A stretch of DNA of 64,000 bases from JAWHTC01 sp032586155 (lineage in GTDB: Bacteria; Pseudomonadota; Alphaproteobacteria; Rhodobacterales; Rhodobacteraceae). The notes beneath the pieces were generated by a model, which made no database searches, was not told where the DNA came from, and was given only the letters and a program-made list of their open reading frames with translations. The DNA is taken from assembly GCF_032586155.1 (NCBI RefSeq), contig NZ_JAWHTC010000001.1, positions 558,001 through 622,000 on the forward strand. The letters are read 5' to 3'. This document shows positions 1 through 8,692 of the stretch, piece by piece; within the stretch, counting starts at the first letter, position 1, and each line of letters begins with the position of its first letter. Made by a program: the position numbers and the translations under genes.

Positions 1-2
1 AG

Positions 3-275
3 CGTGACGCTTATGTGAAGGGCTATTCTGGAATGGGCGGCGGTGGAAGCTCCTTTGATCTTAAGGGGCGATTCATCTGCGGCTTCAATGGCAGTTTCAC
101 GATGCTATCGGACGGTATGTTGATCGGCTATGTCTGCACGAGAGACGGACAGAGGTACAGCAGTTGCGAGGTGGATTGGGCCGAAACTATCAGCTCGGAG
201 GGGGCCGTACATGACGGATACGTCTACCGCTACCGCGATAATTCAAGCTGGATCGTGGTGCATGCGGATGACTAA
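3..275 (+). CDS. Hypothetical protein, 3' part only (cut by window edge)
   Basis: The frame is open from the first bases of the window to a TAA at 273-275, so this is probably the C-terminal end of a longer gene; a GTG at 15 is in frame but has no convincing ribosome binding site. About 90 residues are visible. They are rich in Gly, Ser and aromatic residues and contain two Cys (in FICGF and SSCEV), with no membrane segment, which would suit a secreted or beta-rich protein. I do not recognise a family. The stop overlaps the start of the next gene, which suggests the two are co-transcribed. Confidence 0.45.
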   Translation, partial: RDAYVKGYSGMGGGGSSFDLKGRFICGFNGSFTMLSDGMLIGYVCTRDGQRYSSCEVDWAETISSEGAVHDGYVYRYRDNSSWIVVHADD

Positions 276-924
276 GGCTTTAGCGCTGGCGGCGTTTCTG
301 ATAGCAGCTGCGCCCGTTGCACGGGCGGAAATCTGCGCCTATCTTGGAGCCACCGAAAATTTCAACCAGATTGATTATTGCGTCAGTTCGATGCTCACGT
401 CTCAGGGCAGTAGTACATATGGGCCGGACAATCTGTTCGACTTCAGCGACGCGAGCGCGTGGTGCGAAGGCGTACGCGGCCCGGGTATCGGAGAATTGGT
501 TTCGCTGCGCATCGACAATGGCGGTCCGTTCCGGCGGTTCCTGATAGAAAACGGCTACGGGAAGTCCAGCGATACGTTTACGCGCAACGCCCGCCCCCGA
601 ACTATCGAGATTCGCACAAATACTGGGGTGCGATTCCGGCATGTACTTGAAGACACGAGCTTCGAACAAATGGTGTTTCTTCCCCGGCCCGATACCTACG
701 AAACGCTGCAAATCCGTGTCATCGATGCTTATCCTGGCACCCTCTACCAAGATTTGTGCATCAGTACGATCCTCGTAGATTTCGACTATGAAAAATACTT
801 GGAATACAAGGAAGATACGGTCCCGTCCGCCGCGGCCCCTCCAACCGTTGATCACAACTCTTCGCCCGATCCGACCCTACCCGCGCCGGCAATTGAAGAT
901 CTACCGGCCCTGCCATCGCTGTGA
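262..924 (+). CDS. Secreted protein with a NADase-type glycan-binding (discoidin-like) domain
   Basis: A 220-residue protein. The ATG at 262 (or 268) is chosen because it opens a clean signal peptide of about 22 residues ending in VARA before EICAY; the frame is open further upstream, but that part is not signal-like. Residues about 40-165 show the pattern of the NADase-type glycan-binding domain: a Y-x-P-x-N-L-x-D segment, then a tryptophan followed by G-x-G-I-G-E and alternating beta strands. The last 50 residues are Pro/Ser-rich and look unstructured. The domain family is thought to bind carbohydrate on cell surfaces; no enzymatic motif is visible. It overlaps the preceding gene by 14 bases. 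Family assignment is by eye. Confidence 0.6.
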   Translation: MRMTKALALAAFLIAAAPVARAEICAYLGATENFNQIDYCVSSMLTSQGSSTYGPDNLFDFSDASAWCEGVRGPGIGELVSLRIDNGGPFRRFLIENGYGKSSDTFTRNARPRTIEIRTNTGVRFRHVLEDTSFEQMVFLPRPDTYETLQIRVIDAYPGTLYQDLCISTILVDFDYEKYLEYKEDTVPSAAAPPTVDHNSSPDPTLPAPAIEDLPALPSL

Positions 925-1213
925 TCTTGGCTGTCAACTAAGCGTTTGATGACAACCTATTAAACGGTGACGTCCTGTGTCCCGTCTGGTTGGATGAACT
1001 AACGGCTGGTTTGGTGAGGCTCCGCCGCAGCACCAAGACATCTGACGGAGGTCAGCAATGGGCCGCGAGCGACGCCAAAGCCCAGGGTGCGCGCGAGGAT
1101 GCCGCTGCACCGCCGCATGTCGGCTTCGAGCCCATTATGCCAAATTCTGAACCAATCATGCCTAACCACACAAGGCGGCTTTTGCCAAGTAACATACCTC
1201 CGAGCCACGAGAC

Positions 1214-1543
1214 CTAACCACTCGCTGACGATGACAAGGCATTTAGCACAATCACTCCAGCAAGGATCAGACCAATCCCGAGATAGGCAAACCCATCAAG
1301 CGTCTGGCCGAATGCAATAGCACCCAAAAGCGTAACGCCTGCAATTCCACCCCCGGCCCAGACCGAATAAGCAATCCCAACCGGCATGGATCGAACCACA
1401 AGTGACATAACGTAGAAGGCCACTCCAAAGCAGATGAGCGTTAAGCCCGAATAGCTTAGCTTGGTGAACCCGTCCGAAAGCTTGAGCGTCGCAGTTGCGA
1501 GAATTTCAACTGCGATTCCAAATGATAACAGTATCCAGTGCAT
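1214..1543 (-). CDS. Small multidrug resistance (SMR/EmrE-type) efflux protein
   Basis: A 109-residue protein with four hydrophobic segments, the usual SMR size. The essential membrane-embedded acidic residue is present as Glu13 in GIAVEILATATLKLSDGF, equivalent to Glu14 of EmrE, and the conserved SVWAGGG segment of helix 3 follows. These proteins work as dimers in the inner membrane and exchange protons for cationic drugs, quaternary ammonium compounds or guanidinium. Two ATG codons lie six bases apart (1549 and 1543). AGGAGG at 1551-1556 is one base from the first and seven from the second, so the start at 1543 is preferred. It is monocistronic; which SMR subtype it belongs to is not decided. 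Confidence 0.85.
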   Translation of the reverse strand: MHWILLSFGIAVEILATATLKLSDGFTKLSYSGLTLICFGVAFYVMSLVVRSMPVGIAYSVWAGGGIAGVTLLGAIAFGQTLDGFAYLGIGLILAGVIVLNALSSSASG

Positions 1544-1974
1544 GGGCATTCCTCCTAAAGGCGCACGACACTGACCTCTTGCGACCAGATATGTCATAGG
1601 TCGCGAGCACATTTGATCCATGTCAGTTATTCGACGTGTTGATTGACCGCGGTCGCGTAAAGCCGTGTTTTCGAGTGCTGATCTAAACCTCTGTTTATCG
1701 GATAGCAGGTGCGCAGTTTCCAAACATTGAGTTGTATCAAGAACCCGTCGGGTCCTTTCACAGGTCAGGTGCATCTGGCTGTGAAAACCGTCACCAAACT
1801 AGCAAAGTTACCGTCCATTGGCGTCATGGCAGGCGTGTCGTTTATCCCTGTTTCGCTGGTGATTCACAAAGTGCTGAAGCGGCGGCAGAAATGCCATTTC
1901 ATTGATCTCCCTCATAGTGAGAGAAAGCCGCGACGATGTACAATTCGTTGGATTTTTCAAGAAAGGAATAAGTT
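1544..1974. other. Intergenic region with a dyad in the SMR leader
   Basis: No credible gene is seen in these 431 bases. On the SMR side, GCGACC at 1581-1586 is repeated inverted as GGTCGC at 1599-1604 (12-base gap), 40-60 bases upstream of the SMR start; it could be an operator or a leader hairpin. On the other side, AAAGGA at 1963-1968 is the ribosome binding site of the next gene. Confidence 0.4.
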
Positions 1975-2253
1975 ATGCAACGAACTGACGCATACGCGGC
2001 GGCCAAAAGGCGCGCCGAAGCCAAATACGGATTTTTCGTTCACATCGCGGTTTACGCAGTTGTCATGCTTCTGCTTCTGGTCATCAACCTTCTGACGGCA
2101 CCAAACACCCTCTGGTTCATTTGGCCGCTGATCGGTTGGGGGCTGGCCGTGGCCCTGCACGGGTTGCGGGTTTTCGCGCTGTCCGACAGGAACGCGATCA
2201 TCGAAGCCATGACCGAACGTGAATTGCGCGATCACAAACCAAGCGACGCCTGA
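1975..2253 (+). CDS. 2TM-domain small membrane protein
   Basis: A 92-residue protein: a basic N-terminus (AYAAAKRRAEAKYGFFVH), two hydrophobic helices (residues about 22-42 and 48-68) separated by an N-x-L-W-F-I-W-P turn, and a charged C-terminal helix. This is the layout of the 2TM domain family (PF13239), in which the domain stands alone or precedes histidine kinase modules. AAAGGA lies suitably upstream of the ATG. Function is unknown; the single-domain form is probably a small inner-membrane protein. Confidence 0.7.
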   Translation: MQRTDAYAAAKRRAEAKYGFFVHIAVYAVVMLLLLVINLLTAPNTLWFIWPLIGWGLAVALHGLRVFALSDRNAIIEAMTERELRDHKPSDA

Positions 2254-2348
2254 GTTTCGATCACGGTTTCAAACCCGTTGGTTGACGGCTCTTGCGAAGG
2301 CAACGCCGCCTCGTGATGGAACACGCGAACAAGGATTGGAGGAATACC

Positions 2349-3155
2349 ATGTCTGGAACCCCAAATGCCCTGAGTGAAATGAAGAACCTCGACCATGTCG
2401 TGGTTACGAAAGACGAACGCCCGAACCCATCCTTCAAGCAAAGCGCCCTACCCGGCTTCAAGAAAACGGTGCAGGGACGGCGCGCCATCCGGATCTTTGA
2501 CGGCGAGCCGCTTCCCGAGGAGGTGATGCGCGATTGCCTGCGCGACGCAACGCTCGCCCCCAGTTCTTCGAACCTGCAATGTTACGAGCTCTACTGGGTG
2601 CGCGACGACGAGAAGAAAAAGCAGATGGCGGCGCTCTGCCTTGGTCAGCCGGGGGCCGAAACCGCGGGGGACATCGTCGTTGTCGTCTCGCGCGTGGACG
2701 ACTGGAAATCGCACCATGCGAAACTGACCAGGATCATGACCGATGACGGCAAGAAGCCGATGAAAGGTCCGGTTCTGGACTACTATGAAAACGTGGTCCC
2801 GATGCTGATGAAAACGGATCGCTGGGGCTTCAACAACCTCAAACGCCGGTTGATGTTCTGGTACCGGCGCAGAACCGAGCCAACACCGAACGGGCCGGTA
2901 CGGCGCGCCGACCACCGCGTCTATGGCACGCTGCAGGCCAGCTTGGCGGCGGAAAACCTGATGCTGTCGATTGCGGCCCATGGCTATGAATCCTGTCCGA
3001 TGGGCGGGATCGACAAACGCGGCATTGGCGCGCTTCTGGGCCTTCCCGAAACCGCCGAAGTCGTCATGGTGATTGGCGTGGGCACCGGCAAGCCCGAGGG
3101 CCTGTTCAGTGCGCGCGTTCGCCTGCCATTCCACGATCTGGTCAAGGAAGTGTAA
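2349..3155 (+). CDS. Nitroreductase family protein
   Basis: A 268-residue FMN-dependent nitroreductase-fold protein. The family hallmark VQGRRAIRIFDGEPLPEE appears at about residue 45, followed by ATLAPSSSNLQ (flavin phosphate contact), and the C-terminal half contains AAHGYESCPMGGID and a VVMVIGVGTGKPEG strand. Family members reduce nitroaromatics, quinones or enones with NAD(P)H; the substrate cannot be told here. The start at 2349 is favoured over an upstream in-frame ATG because GGAGG lies six bases before it. It is longer than typical 200-residue members because of an insert near residues 150-190 rich in Arg and aromatics. Confidence 0.8.
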   Translation: MSGTPNALSEMKNLDHVVVTKDERPNPSFKQSALPGFKKTVQGRRAIRIFDGEPLPEEVMRDCLRDATLAPSSSNLQCYELYWVRDDEKKKQMAALCLGQPGAETAGDIVVVVSRVDDWKSHHAKLTRIMTDDGKKPMKGPVLDYYENVVPMLMKTDRWGFNNLKRRLMFWYRRRTEPTPNGPVRRADHRVYGTLQASLAAENLMLSIAAHGYESCPMGGIDKRGIGALLGLPETAEVVMVIGVGTGKPEGLFSARVRLPFHDLVKEV

Positions 3156-3299
3156 GGCACGTTTCCATTGGGGGCACTCCGACCTTCAAACGGAACGCCC
3201 CACGTTTGCAATCGCGCCCGGCGAGGTGATTCTGGCATAGATTTGTCTTGCGCTCCACCGTGATCGGTCACGTAACGCTCGAAACAGGAGAATGGCAGT

Positions 3300-3809
3300 A
3301 TGCCTCGGATATTCTGGTTCATCTTCACTGCAATGCTGGCATCCTGGCTGGCCATGAACCTCTGGACGGTGCCACAGATCGAGGCGCTGTCCGGCGGATT
3401 GCGCCTGCTCGACATGCGGTTTACAGGCTATTCGTTTGATGAGGCGCAAACCTTCCTGGCCGCGATCGGTGACAAGGGTGCGGGCTTGTATCTTGGCACG
3501 CAGTTTTGGCTGGACATGATCTTCCCGCCGCTCCTGGGCGCGGTTCTCTTCCTCTCCTACCGTTGGCTGTTCCCCGGCTGGCCCGGGTTGATCATCGGCT
3601 CCGTGTCGCTGATTTATGTCGCGGTCGATTACCTTGAGAATTTCGCGATTGCCGTGATGTTGCGCACCGGTGCCGAAAACCTGACGGTCGAAATGGTGGC
3701 CGCGGCCAACCAATGGACCATACTCAAGTGGAGCTTTGCACTGGTCGGGCTCGTGATCCTAATTGTTGGACTTCTCCTAGTCGTGCGTCGGCGCAGGTTC
3801 TCGGACTGA
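3300..3809 (+). CDS. Hypothetical four-helix membrane protein
   Basis: A 169-residue protein with hydrophobic segments near residues 4-24, 63-88, 93-115 and 135-160 and a short basic tail (RRRRFSD). The first segment runs directly from the N-terminus, so it may be an uncleaved signal anchor. GGAG at 3288-3291 precedes the ATG by nine bases. No motif that identifies a function is seen. It follows the nitroreductase by 144 bases on the same strand and may be a separate unit. Confidence 0.6.
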   Translation: MPRIFWFIFTAMLASWLAMNLWTVPQIEALSGGLRLLDMRFTGYSFDEAQTFLAAIGDKGAGLYLGTQFWLDMIFPPLLGAVLFLSYRWLFPGWPGLIIGSVSLIYVAVDYLENFAIAVMLRTGAENLTVEMVAAANQWTILKWSFALVGLVILIVGLLLVVRRRRFSD

Positions 3810-4312
3810 TTTGGCGATCCAGAAGGTGACAGAATTTTGAGAATGTTTAGTGAAACAAGCGGTGCTACAAATTGCGACATGAAGATAGGCTTCTTTGAAC
3901 TGATCTGCACCATACGAGCCAGGCGCCAAAAAGTCGGTTTTGTCCTGCATTGCCGACCGCGGACAACGGGTCGATATCGCAGGTGCAGCGAATGGCCGGT
4001 TCGGTGAAGCTGCACTGCGGCGTGACCCGACACGATGAATGGCTCGTAAGGGCCGGAAGCGCCAATTGAGCGTCGATGGTCGAGCGGCAGATTTGTCCCG
4101 CTTAGCTGACGTTAGTGATGTGTGCGGCTAACGGCTGCTATGCAGGACATTTCTGCCGTTCGCTAAACATAGGCAATGCGTGCTCCCGCAGGGGTGATAT
4201 CGACAAGATCGCCGATTAGTCGAGACTGCGGCAAATTACCAAACGGAACTGGTTCGAGCGAAAATGCAAAGACACAGCCTAGTTTTGCCTGATTGGCGCA
4301 TCACTTGTTGCC
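3810..4312. other. Long intergenic region, no gene recognised
   Basis: About 500 bases between convergent genes. Frames in both strands are short and lack ribosome binding sites. Parts (around 4010-4040 and 4150-4180) resemble short GC-rich motifs containing GCCGTTCGCT seen again near 7530 and 11730, so the region may hold worn dispersed repeats. Nothing firmer can be supported. Confidence 0.3.
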
Positions 4313-5407
4313 TCAACTACCTGTGCCTGCCAACAGCGATAGGATTTCATTTGTGACCGCTCGTGTTCCCATGTCACCGCAAAATTCCATCGGGCGCAGG
4401 CGGTTGGCCGCAAAGCCTTCCTCGACACCGCGGTCCAGAATTGTGGCCGCGTCGTCATAGCGTCCATCCCCCGATATCTCGGCTAGATATTCCAGCATCA
4501 ACACACCCGAGAGGATGGCGGCCAGAGGATTGGCCTTATCGCGTCCCATGATGTCCGGTGCGCTGCCGTGTGCGGGTTGGAACAGCCCGGTGGCATCACC
4601 GATTTCCGCGCAGGCGGCCATGCCCATGCCGCCAACCAGCCCTCCGGCCAGATCAGAGAGGATGTCGCCAAACATATTTTCCATGACCATGACATCAAAG
4701 TCCCATGGGTTTCGGATCAGGTTCAACGCCTGCGCATCAACATAATTGTAACCTGTTTCCACTTCTGGGTATTCCGGCGCGACCTCATCATAGATTTTGC
4801 GGAAGAACGCCATCGACTGGAACACATTGGCTTTGTCGACACAGGTCAGCCGCCCGGGCTTGCCGTGTGCCTTTCGCTTTTCGGCCAGCCGGAACCCGAA
4901 GTGCATCAGCTTTTCCGTCGTTGTGCGGGTGATGCGCAACGTGTCGCGCACCTCGTCGTCGCCTATGATCTGGCTGCGTCCGTGGACGGCGGCGGAATAG
5001 AATAGCCCCTCGGTCGATTCCCGCAGGATTATCATGTCGATATTGGCCGCGCGCGGATCGGCTAGCCGTTGCGGTGCGTTGGGGTAGGCTTTGACCGGGC
5101 GAACCCCTGCGTACAGCCCGTAAATGTCGCGCAACCTCAGATGCGGACTTATCTCGGTGCCATCGGCGTGGCGCACGGCGGGCAGCCCAATGGCACCGAG
5201 AAAGATCGCATCGGCTTTGCCTGCCCGATCTTCACCGCCGGGTTCGATATCACTCCCGGTTTCCTTGAAGTAACCGGCACCCGCCGGGATATCGTCATAG
5301 GTCAGCTCAGGCGCACCGGCAGCTTTGACGGCCACGTTAACAACGGCAACCGTTGCATCCGCCACTTCGACGCCGATCCCGTCGCCCTTTATCAGCGCTA
5401 TTTTCAT
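4313..5407 (-). CDS. Isocitrate/isopropylmalate dehydrogenase family enzyme
   Basis: A 364-residue member of the metal- and NAD-dependent beta-decarboxylating dehydrogenases. Visible are the N-terminal IKGDGIGVEV, the substrate-binding RESTEGLFYS, the conserved lysine in CVDKANVF, and the metal-site NMFGDILSDLAGGLVGG; all catalytic positions look intact. Family members oxidise and decarboxylate 2-hydroxy acids such as isocitrate, 3-isopropylmalate, tartrate or homoisocitrate. Here the gene is last in a three-gene operon with a lactonase and a Gfo/Idh/MocA oxidoreductase, which argues for catabolism of a sugar acid or tartrate-like compound rather than leucine synthesis. The preceding gene ends 18 bases upstream. 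Confidence 0.8.
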   Translation of the reverse strand: MKIALIKGDGIGVEVADATVAVVNVAVKAAGAPELTYDDIPAGAGYFKETGSDIEPGGEDRAGKADAIFLGAIGLPAVRHADGTEISPHLRLRDIYGLYAGVRPVKAYPNAPQRLADPRAANIDMIILRESTEGLFYSAAVHGRSQIIGDDEVRDTLRITRTTTEKLMHFGFRLAEKRKAHGKPGRLTCVDKANVFQSMAFFRKIYDEVAPEYPEVETGYNYVDAQALNLIRNPWDFDVMVMENMFGDILSDLAGGLVGGMGMAACAEIGDATGLFQPAHGSAPDIMGRDKANPLAAILSGVLMLEYLAEISGDGRYDDAATILDRGVEEGFAANRLRPMEFCGDMGTRAVTNEILSLLAGTGS

Positions 5408-5425
5408 TGGTTCGGGCCCAATCCT

Positions 5426-6442
5426 CTATAAGTCGATCCAACTGCCGGTCTCAGCCGAGGAATAGATCGCGTTTTCCTGTTCGATCACCGGAAGATAGTC
5501 CCCGGCGAGGTTTTCCAATGCGCTCCCATCTAGCAGGGCACGCGCAACGTGGTTCTGCAATTCGTAGACGCAATCACCGCCGAACCCTGCATGCGTGCTG
5601 GGTGCCAGAATTTCTCGTTTTTCCCGCTCGCCAAAGAACCGCAGATGCACCGAACCGTCGCCCCTGAGATCAATCGTGCCCTTGGTGCCTTCGATCAACG
5701 CCTCGCCCATCGTGCAGCGCGCGTTCTCGGCCGCGTGATCCAGCAAGCGGTTGCCATCAAACAAGGCGCGGGCGCCGTTTTTGTAAGAAAACAATATGAA
5801 TCCGGCATCCTCGCCCTTGATGGTGGGATTAATCCTGCGCAGATCGGCAAAGACCGCCTGAGGTTCTCCGATCAGGAAGCGGAAGGTGTCAACCCAATGC
5901 ACCGCAGTCTCGTGAATGAGGAATTTCTCCATTTGCTGAAAATAGGGTTGGCGGTCCAGATAGGCACGGTCGCCCTGGCCGTCACCCGGGCGCAGGCGGA
6001 AGCTGAGTTGCAGAACGTCGCCGATGGCACCCGCCTCAAGCTGGGCCTTGATCACCCGATACCATGGCTGGAACCGGAAGTTTTCGTGCACCACGACGGG
6101 AATTCCGGCCTCATGCGACAGTTGCTCTGCCTCGCGTGCTTCCTCGATACCGAGGCAAAAGGGTTTCTGACATATGACCAGCATTGGGCCAGCGGCAAGC
6201 GCCTGACGGATAAGTGCTAAGTGGGTCGGCGGCGGGGTGATGATGTCGACGATATCGGGCATCACCTCGGCCAGCATCCTGCCCGGATCGTCATAGGCGG
6301 CCAGACCCGTGGCGCGGGCTGCTGCAATATCCCGGTCGACCGAAGCCGCCAGGACTACGCCATCGACCCGAGACCAGGCGTCATAGTGAAAGCGGCTGAA
6401 ATACCCGGCCCCGATGCAACCGACTTTCAATAGCTCGGTCAC
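5426..6442 (-). CDS. Gfo/Idh/MocA family oxidoreductase
   Basis: A 338-residue NAD(P)-dependent sugar or inositol dehydrogenase-type protein. The Rossmann glycine motif is VGCIGAGYFSRFHYDAW at the N-terminus; the usual EKP triad appears as QKP (VICQKPFCL), and a second half with HETAVHWVDTFRFLIG provides the catalytic histidine region. The start is the GTG at 6442, because it overlaps the preceding stop in a 4-base GTGA and the longer frame upstream lies inside the neighbouring gene. The EKP to QKP change is found in some family members but could alter activity. It is the middle gene of the operon; the substrate is not known. Confidence 0.8.
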   Translation of the reverse strand: MTELLKVGCIGAGYFSRFHYDAWSRVDGVVLAASVDRDIAAARATGLAAYDDPGRMLAEVMPDIVDIITPPPTHLALIRQALAAGPMLVICQKPFCLGIEEAREAEQLSHEAGIPVVVHENFRFQPWYRVIKAQLEAGAIGDVLQLSFRLRPGDGQGDRAYLDRQPYFQQMEKFLIHETAVHWVDTFRFLIGEPQAVFADLRRINPTIKGEDAGFILFSYKNGARALFDGNRLLDHAAENARCTMGEALIEGTKGTIDLRGDGSVHLRFFGEREKREILAPSTHAGFGGDCVYELQNHVARALLDGSALENLAGDYLPVIEQENAIYSSAETGSWIDL

Positions 6443-7431
6443 GTTGGCACCTTGAAGTTTTCGATCCGCGAAGACGCAAGCCAATCCCAGTGATAGGGCC
6501 GGAGACCCGGGATGTCGGATCGGAATGTGGCGATTTCCCTGCCCAGCAGACATCCCAAGTATACGGTTTTCAGGTCGTCGCCACCAAAAGCAGCACTGGA
6601 GATATTCTTGAGCTTTGAGCCGAAGGTCTTGGCCAGGTGCGGACGTCCCATCTCGCCCGCGTGATAGGCTGTCTCGACACGCTCGAGCGCATCCGGCGCG
6701 GCATCCTGCAGTATGATCTGTTGCTGGCCGTCGCGACCGACGCGAATGACCCGGTTGCTGACGATGGAGGTGATCCAGATGCCTCCGTCCGCATCGAAAG
6801 TCAGCCCGTCCGGATAGGTCCCATGCCCGAATTCGGCCACCACTGTTTTGTTCGTCGACGATCCCTTCTTACCGAGATCAAAACGCGTCAGTCGCCGGGC
6901 AAAGGTTTCGTTCACGTACAGCTGCCCGGTTTCCGGGTGGATCAGGCATTCGTTGGTGTAGCCAAGCCCGTCCGCCACGATACGTGCGTCTAATCCGTCT
7001 ATTAGTACAACGAACCCATCGTCGCAATCGGCGCGGTACCCAAGAGCGCGTGGTTTTCGCCGTGTGCTGACCGTGACCCAGATGCGCCCGTCTCCATCGA
7101 CATGCACGTAGTTGGTTGGCGGCAGCGGCAATCCACCGACGTCACGCAGAACCGGTGTCAGGGTTCCATCCGGATCGAGCCGGTAAACGCCGCCATCATC
7201 CTCACCAAGATGCGCAAGCAACCAACCGCCATCAGGCAGAATGGCAATCCCGTTGGGTTTGGGTTTGAACGTCCCGGCCGCCAGCACGCTATGCTGTCTC
7301 CCATCCGGAAAGATCAGTGTCACGCCCCCGCGCCAATCTGCGACATGTAGAACCTGGTCAGAGGTGCATAGCACACATTCAGGGCGATGCAGGTCGGTTC
7401 CAACGAAATCGATTTGATCGAATGTGATCAT
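6439..7431 (-). CDS. SMP-30/gluconolactonase-like beta-propeller protein
   Basis: A 330-residue six-bladed propeller of the SMP-30/gluconolactonase/LRE family, which hydrolyses sugar lactones in a divalent-metal site. Characteristic stretches are PNGIAILPDGGWLLAHLG, GRIWVTVST, GYTNECLIHPETGQLYVNET and YPDGLTFDADGGIWIT, giving the Asn/Asp metal ligands. The ATG at 7431 is preferred to an upstream GTG at 7509, since the family normally begins just before the first blade; the choice is uncertain because neither has a strong ribosome binding site. First gene of the operon, joined to the next by a GTGA overlap. A lactonase together with a sugar dehydrogenase fits an oxidative sugar-acid route. Confidence 0.78.
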   Translation of the reverse strand: MITFDQIDFVGTDLHRPECVLCTSDQVLHVADWRGGVTLIFPDGRQHSVLAAGTFKPKPNGIAILPDGGWLLAHLGEDDGGVYRLDPDGTLTPVLRDVGGLPLPPTNYVHVDGDGRIWVTVSTRRKPRALGYRADCDDGFVVLIDGLDARIVADGLGYTNECLIHPETGQLYVNETFARRLTRFDLGKKGSSTNKTVVAEFGHGTYPDGLTFDADGGIWITSIVSNRVIRVGRDGQQQIILQDAAPDALERVETAYHAGEMGRPHLAKTFGSKLKNISSAAFGGDDLKTVYLGCLLGREIATFRSDIPGLRPYHWDWLASSRIENFKVPT

Positions 7432-7689
7432 GCGCCTGCAGCCGTTGAGGTCAGTGATTGCGCCACTTTGCTTTGGCTCACGATCTGCGACAAGCCCAAA
7501 TTTTATCACCTCAAGCTAGGGTTTGGAGCGGCCATTCGCTGCGCTTGCCATTGATGGCGGCCAAGCGGACGTCGCTGCCATCTGTAGACAATTGATCAAC
7601 TGTGGCTTCCGGTCCAAAGTAGAATTTAGCGGAATCAGAATTGAACGGCCTCTTTATACATCTTGGAAACGCGATCTGTACTGGGAACC

Positions 7690-8574
7690 CTAATCTGTAT
7701 TTCTGATCAATGAGAGATACGCTTTCCAGTTTTCCACTGGTCCGAAACTGGCAAACACGACCCTCCCATCGCCATTGAGAACAAATGTCGTCGGGAAAAC
7801 CCGCGCCATAGCGCGGTCCTCTATTTCGCTGCCATCGGCTAGACGGAAAACGGTGTCGTCAGGATCTTGATGCCCGGAGTCGTGCAGCGGTAAAGTGAGA
7901 TTCTGCTGCGTCAACCACCGTTTAGAACGGCTCAGTGGTTCGCGGGTTTGCAAAAGTATGAAGAGGACATTCTTTTCATCCGCAAGGCTCTTGCTAAGAG
8001 CGGCGATACCGGGAAGTTCCGCTTTGCAGGGCGGGCACCAGCTCCCCCAAAAATGCAAGAACACGGTTTTGCCCCGGAGGTCGGAAAGCTTGATTTGCCG
8101 CCCCTCGGCCGAGTGAAACACGATATCGGGAAACACAGAGCCGCGATGAACGCCGGTGTCGGGCGCGGTTTCCTCTGGGTCAGCCGCAAGCCGCCACGAG
8201 GTGTTCCACGCTTCCAGATCAAGAACGACCCTGTCATTGACCGCGTAGATGTGGCAGGGCTGTTCGGTATGCTGGCGACACAAGCTTATGGCGTGCTTTT
8301 CGGCGAACTCCATCGTTGGGCTGTCGGACGCCCAACCCCAGGCACCTCCGGGCGCAATTGCAAAGGCACGGTCGGGAACGGCCTGCTGATACTCGGCGAA
8401 GGCGTTCTGCGCTGCTGAGGGAAGAACCTTGTCCGATGCCGGATCCGCCACGGCTTGTAGACCGGTGATCAGCGTTAGACCGATCATCGCCGCCAGCCGG
8501 TATGGCAAAGACGCAGAACTCATAGGCTGTAGCATTTCAGCACCAGTCATCTGAGACATCGCCTGCTTTGTCAT
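7690..8574 (-). CDS. TlpA-family thioredoxin-like protein with an N-terminal extra domain
   Basis: Up to 294 residues. After a membrane anchor or signal (about residues 20-42, ending LQAVADP) comes a roughly 80-residue domain with two Cys (SLCRQHTEQPCHIYAVND), then a TlpA/ResE-like thioredoxin domain with the redox motif WCPPC in FWGSWCPPCKAELPG and the cis-proline region RVFPTTFVLNGDGRV. Such periplasmic proteins reduce disulphides, for example in apocytochrome c before haem attachment, which would suit the neighbouring octaheme cytochrome. It is divergent from that operon. The exact start is uncertain: the ATG at 8574 lies inside a likely FNR box, so one of the downstream ATGs (8559, 8535 or 8523) may be the true start. 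Confidence 0.75.
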   Translation of the reverse strand: MTKQAMSQMTGAEMLQPMSSASLPYRLAAMIGLTLITGLQAVADPASDKVLPSAAQNAFAEYQQAVPDRAFAIAPGGAWGWASDSPTMEFAEKHAISLCRQHTEQPCHIYAVNDRVVLDLEAWNTSWRLAADPEETAPDTGVHRGSVFPDIVFHSAEGRQIKLSDLRGKTVFLHFWGSWCPPCKAELPGIAALSKSLADEKNVLFILLQTREPLSRSKRWLTQQNLTLPLHDSGHQDPDDTVFRLADGSEIEDRAMARVFPTTFVLNGDGRVVFASFGPVENWKAYLSLIRNTD

Positions 8575-8608
8575 ATATCAAATCCCGAATATTTTGAATC
8601 ATTAATAT
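8568..8608 (+). promoter_or_regulatory. FNR-like box and -10 element upstream of the octaheme cytochrome operon
   Basis: TTGTCATATATCAA at 8568-8581 matches the FNR/FnrL consensus TTGAT-N4-ATCAA at eight of ten positions, with a perfect right half. TAATAT at 8603-8608 is a good -10, predicting a start of transcription near 8615, about 41 bases from the box centre: the class II activator position. This would put the DUF302/cytochrome operon under low-oxygen control. The prediction is from spacing and consensus only. Confidence 0.5.
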
Positions 8609-8692
8609 ACAGCGAGAGAACAAAGCCGCAATGCTGCAATACAGGCGGCGCGACGGGTGCGGCGAGCATCCGTTCCTTTGATGGAGAGTGAA

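Noticed and set aside
990..1217. Small plus-strand gene or transposase remnant after the secreted protein
   Set aside because: Short overlapping frames on both strands, none with a ribosome binding site or recognisable transposase motif.
1551..1774. Guanidine (mini-ykkC) riboswitch before the SMR gene
   Set aside because: The paired hairpins with ACGR loops that define this riboswitch are not found in the leader.
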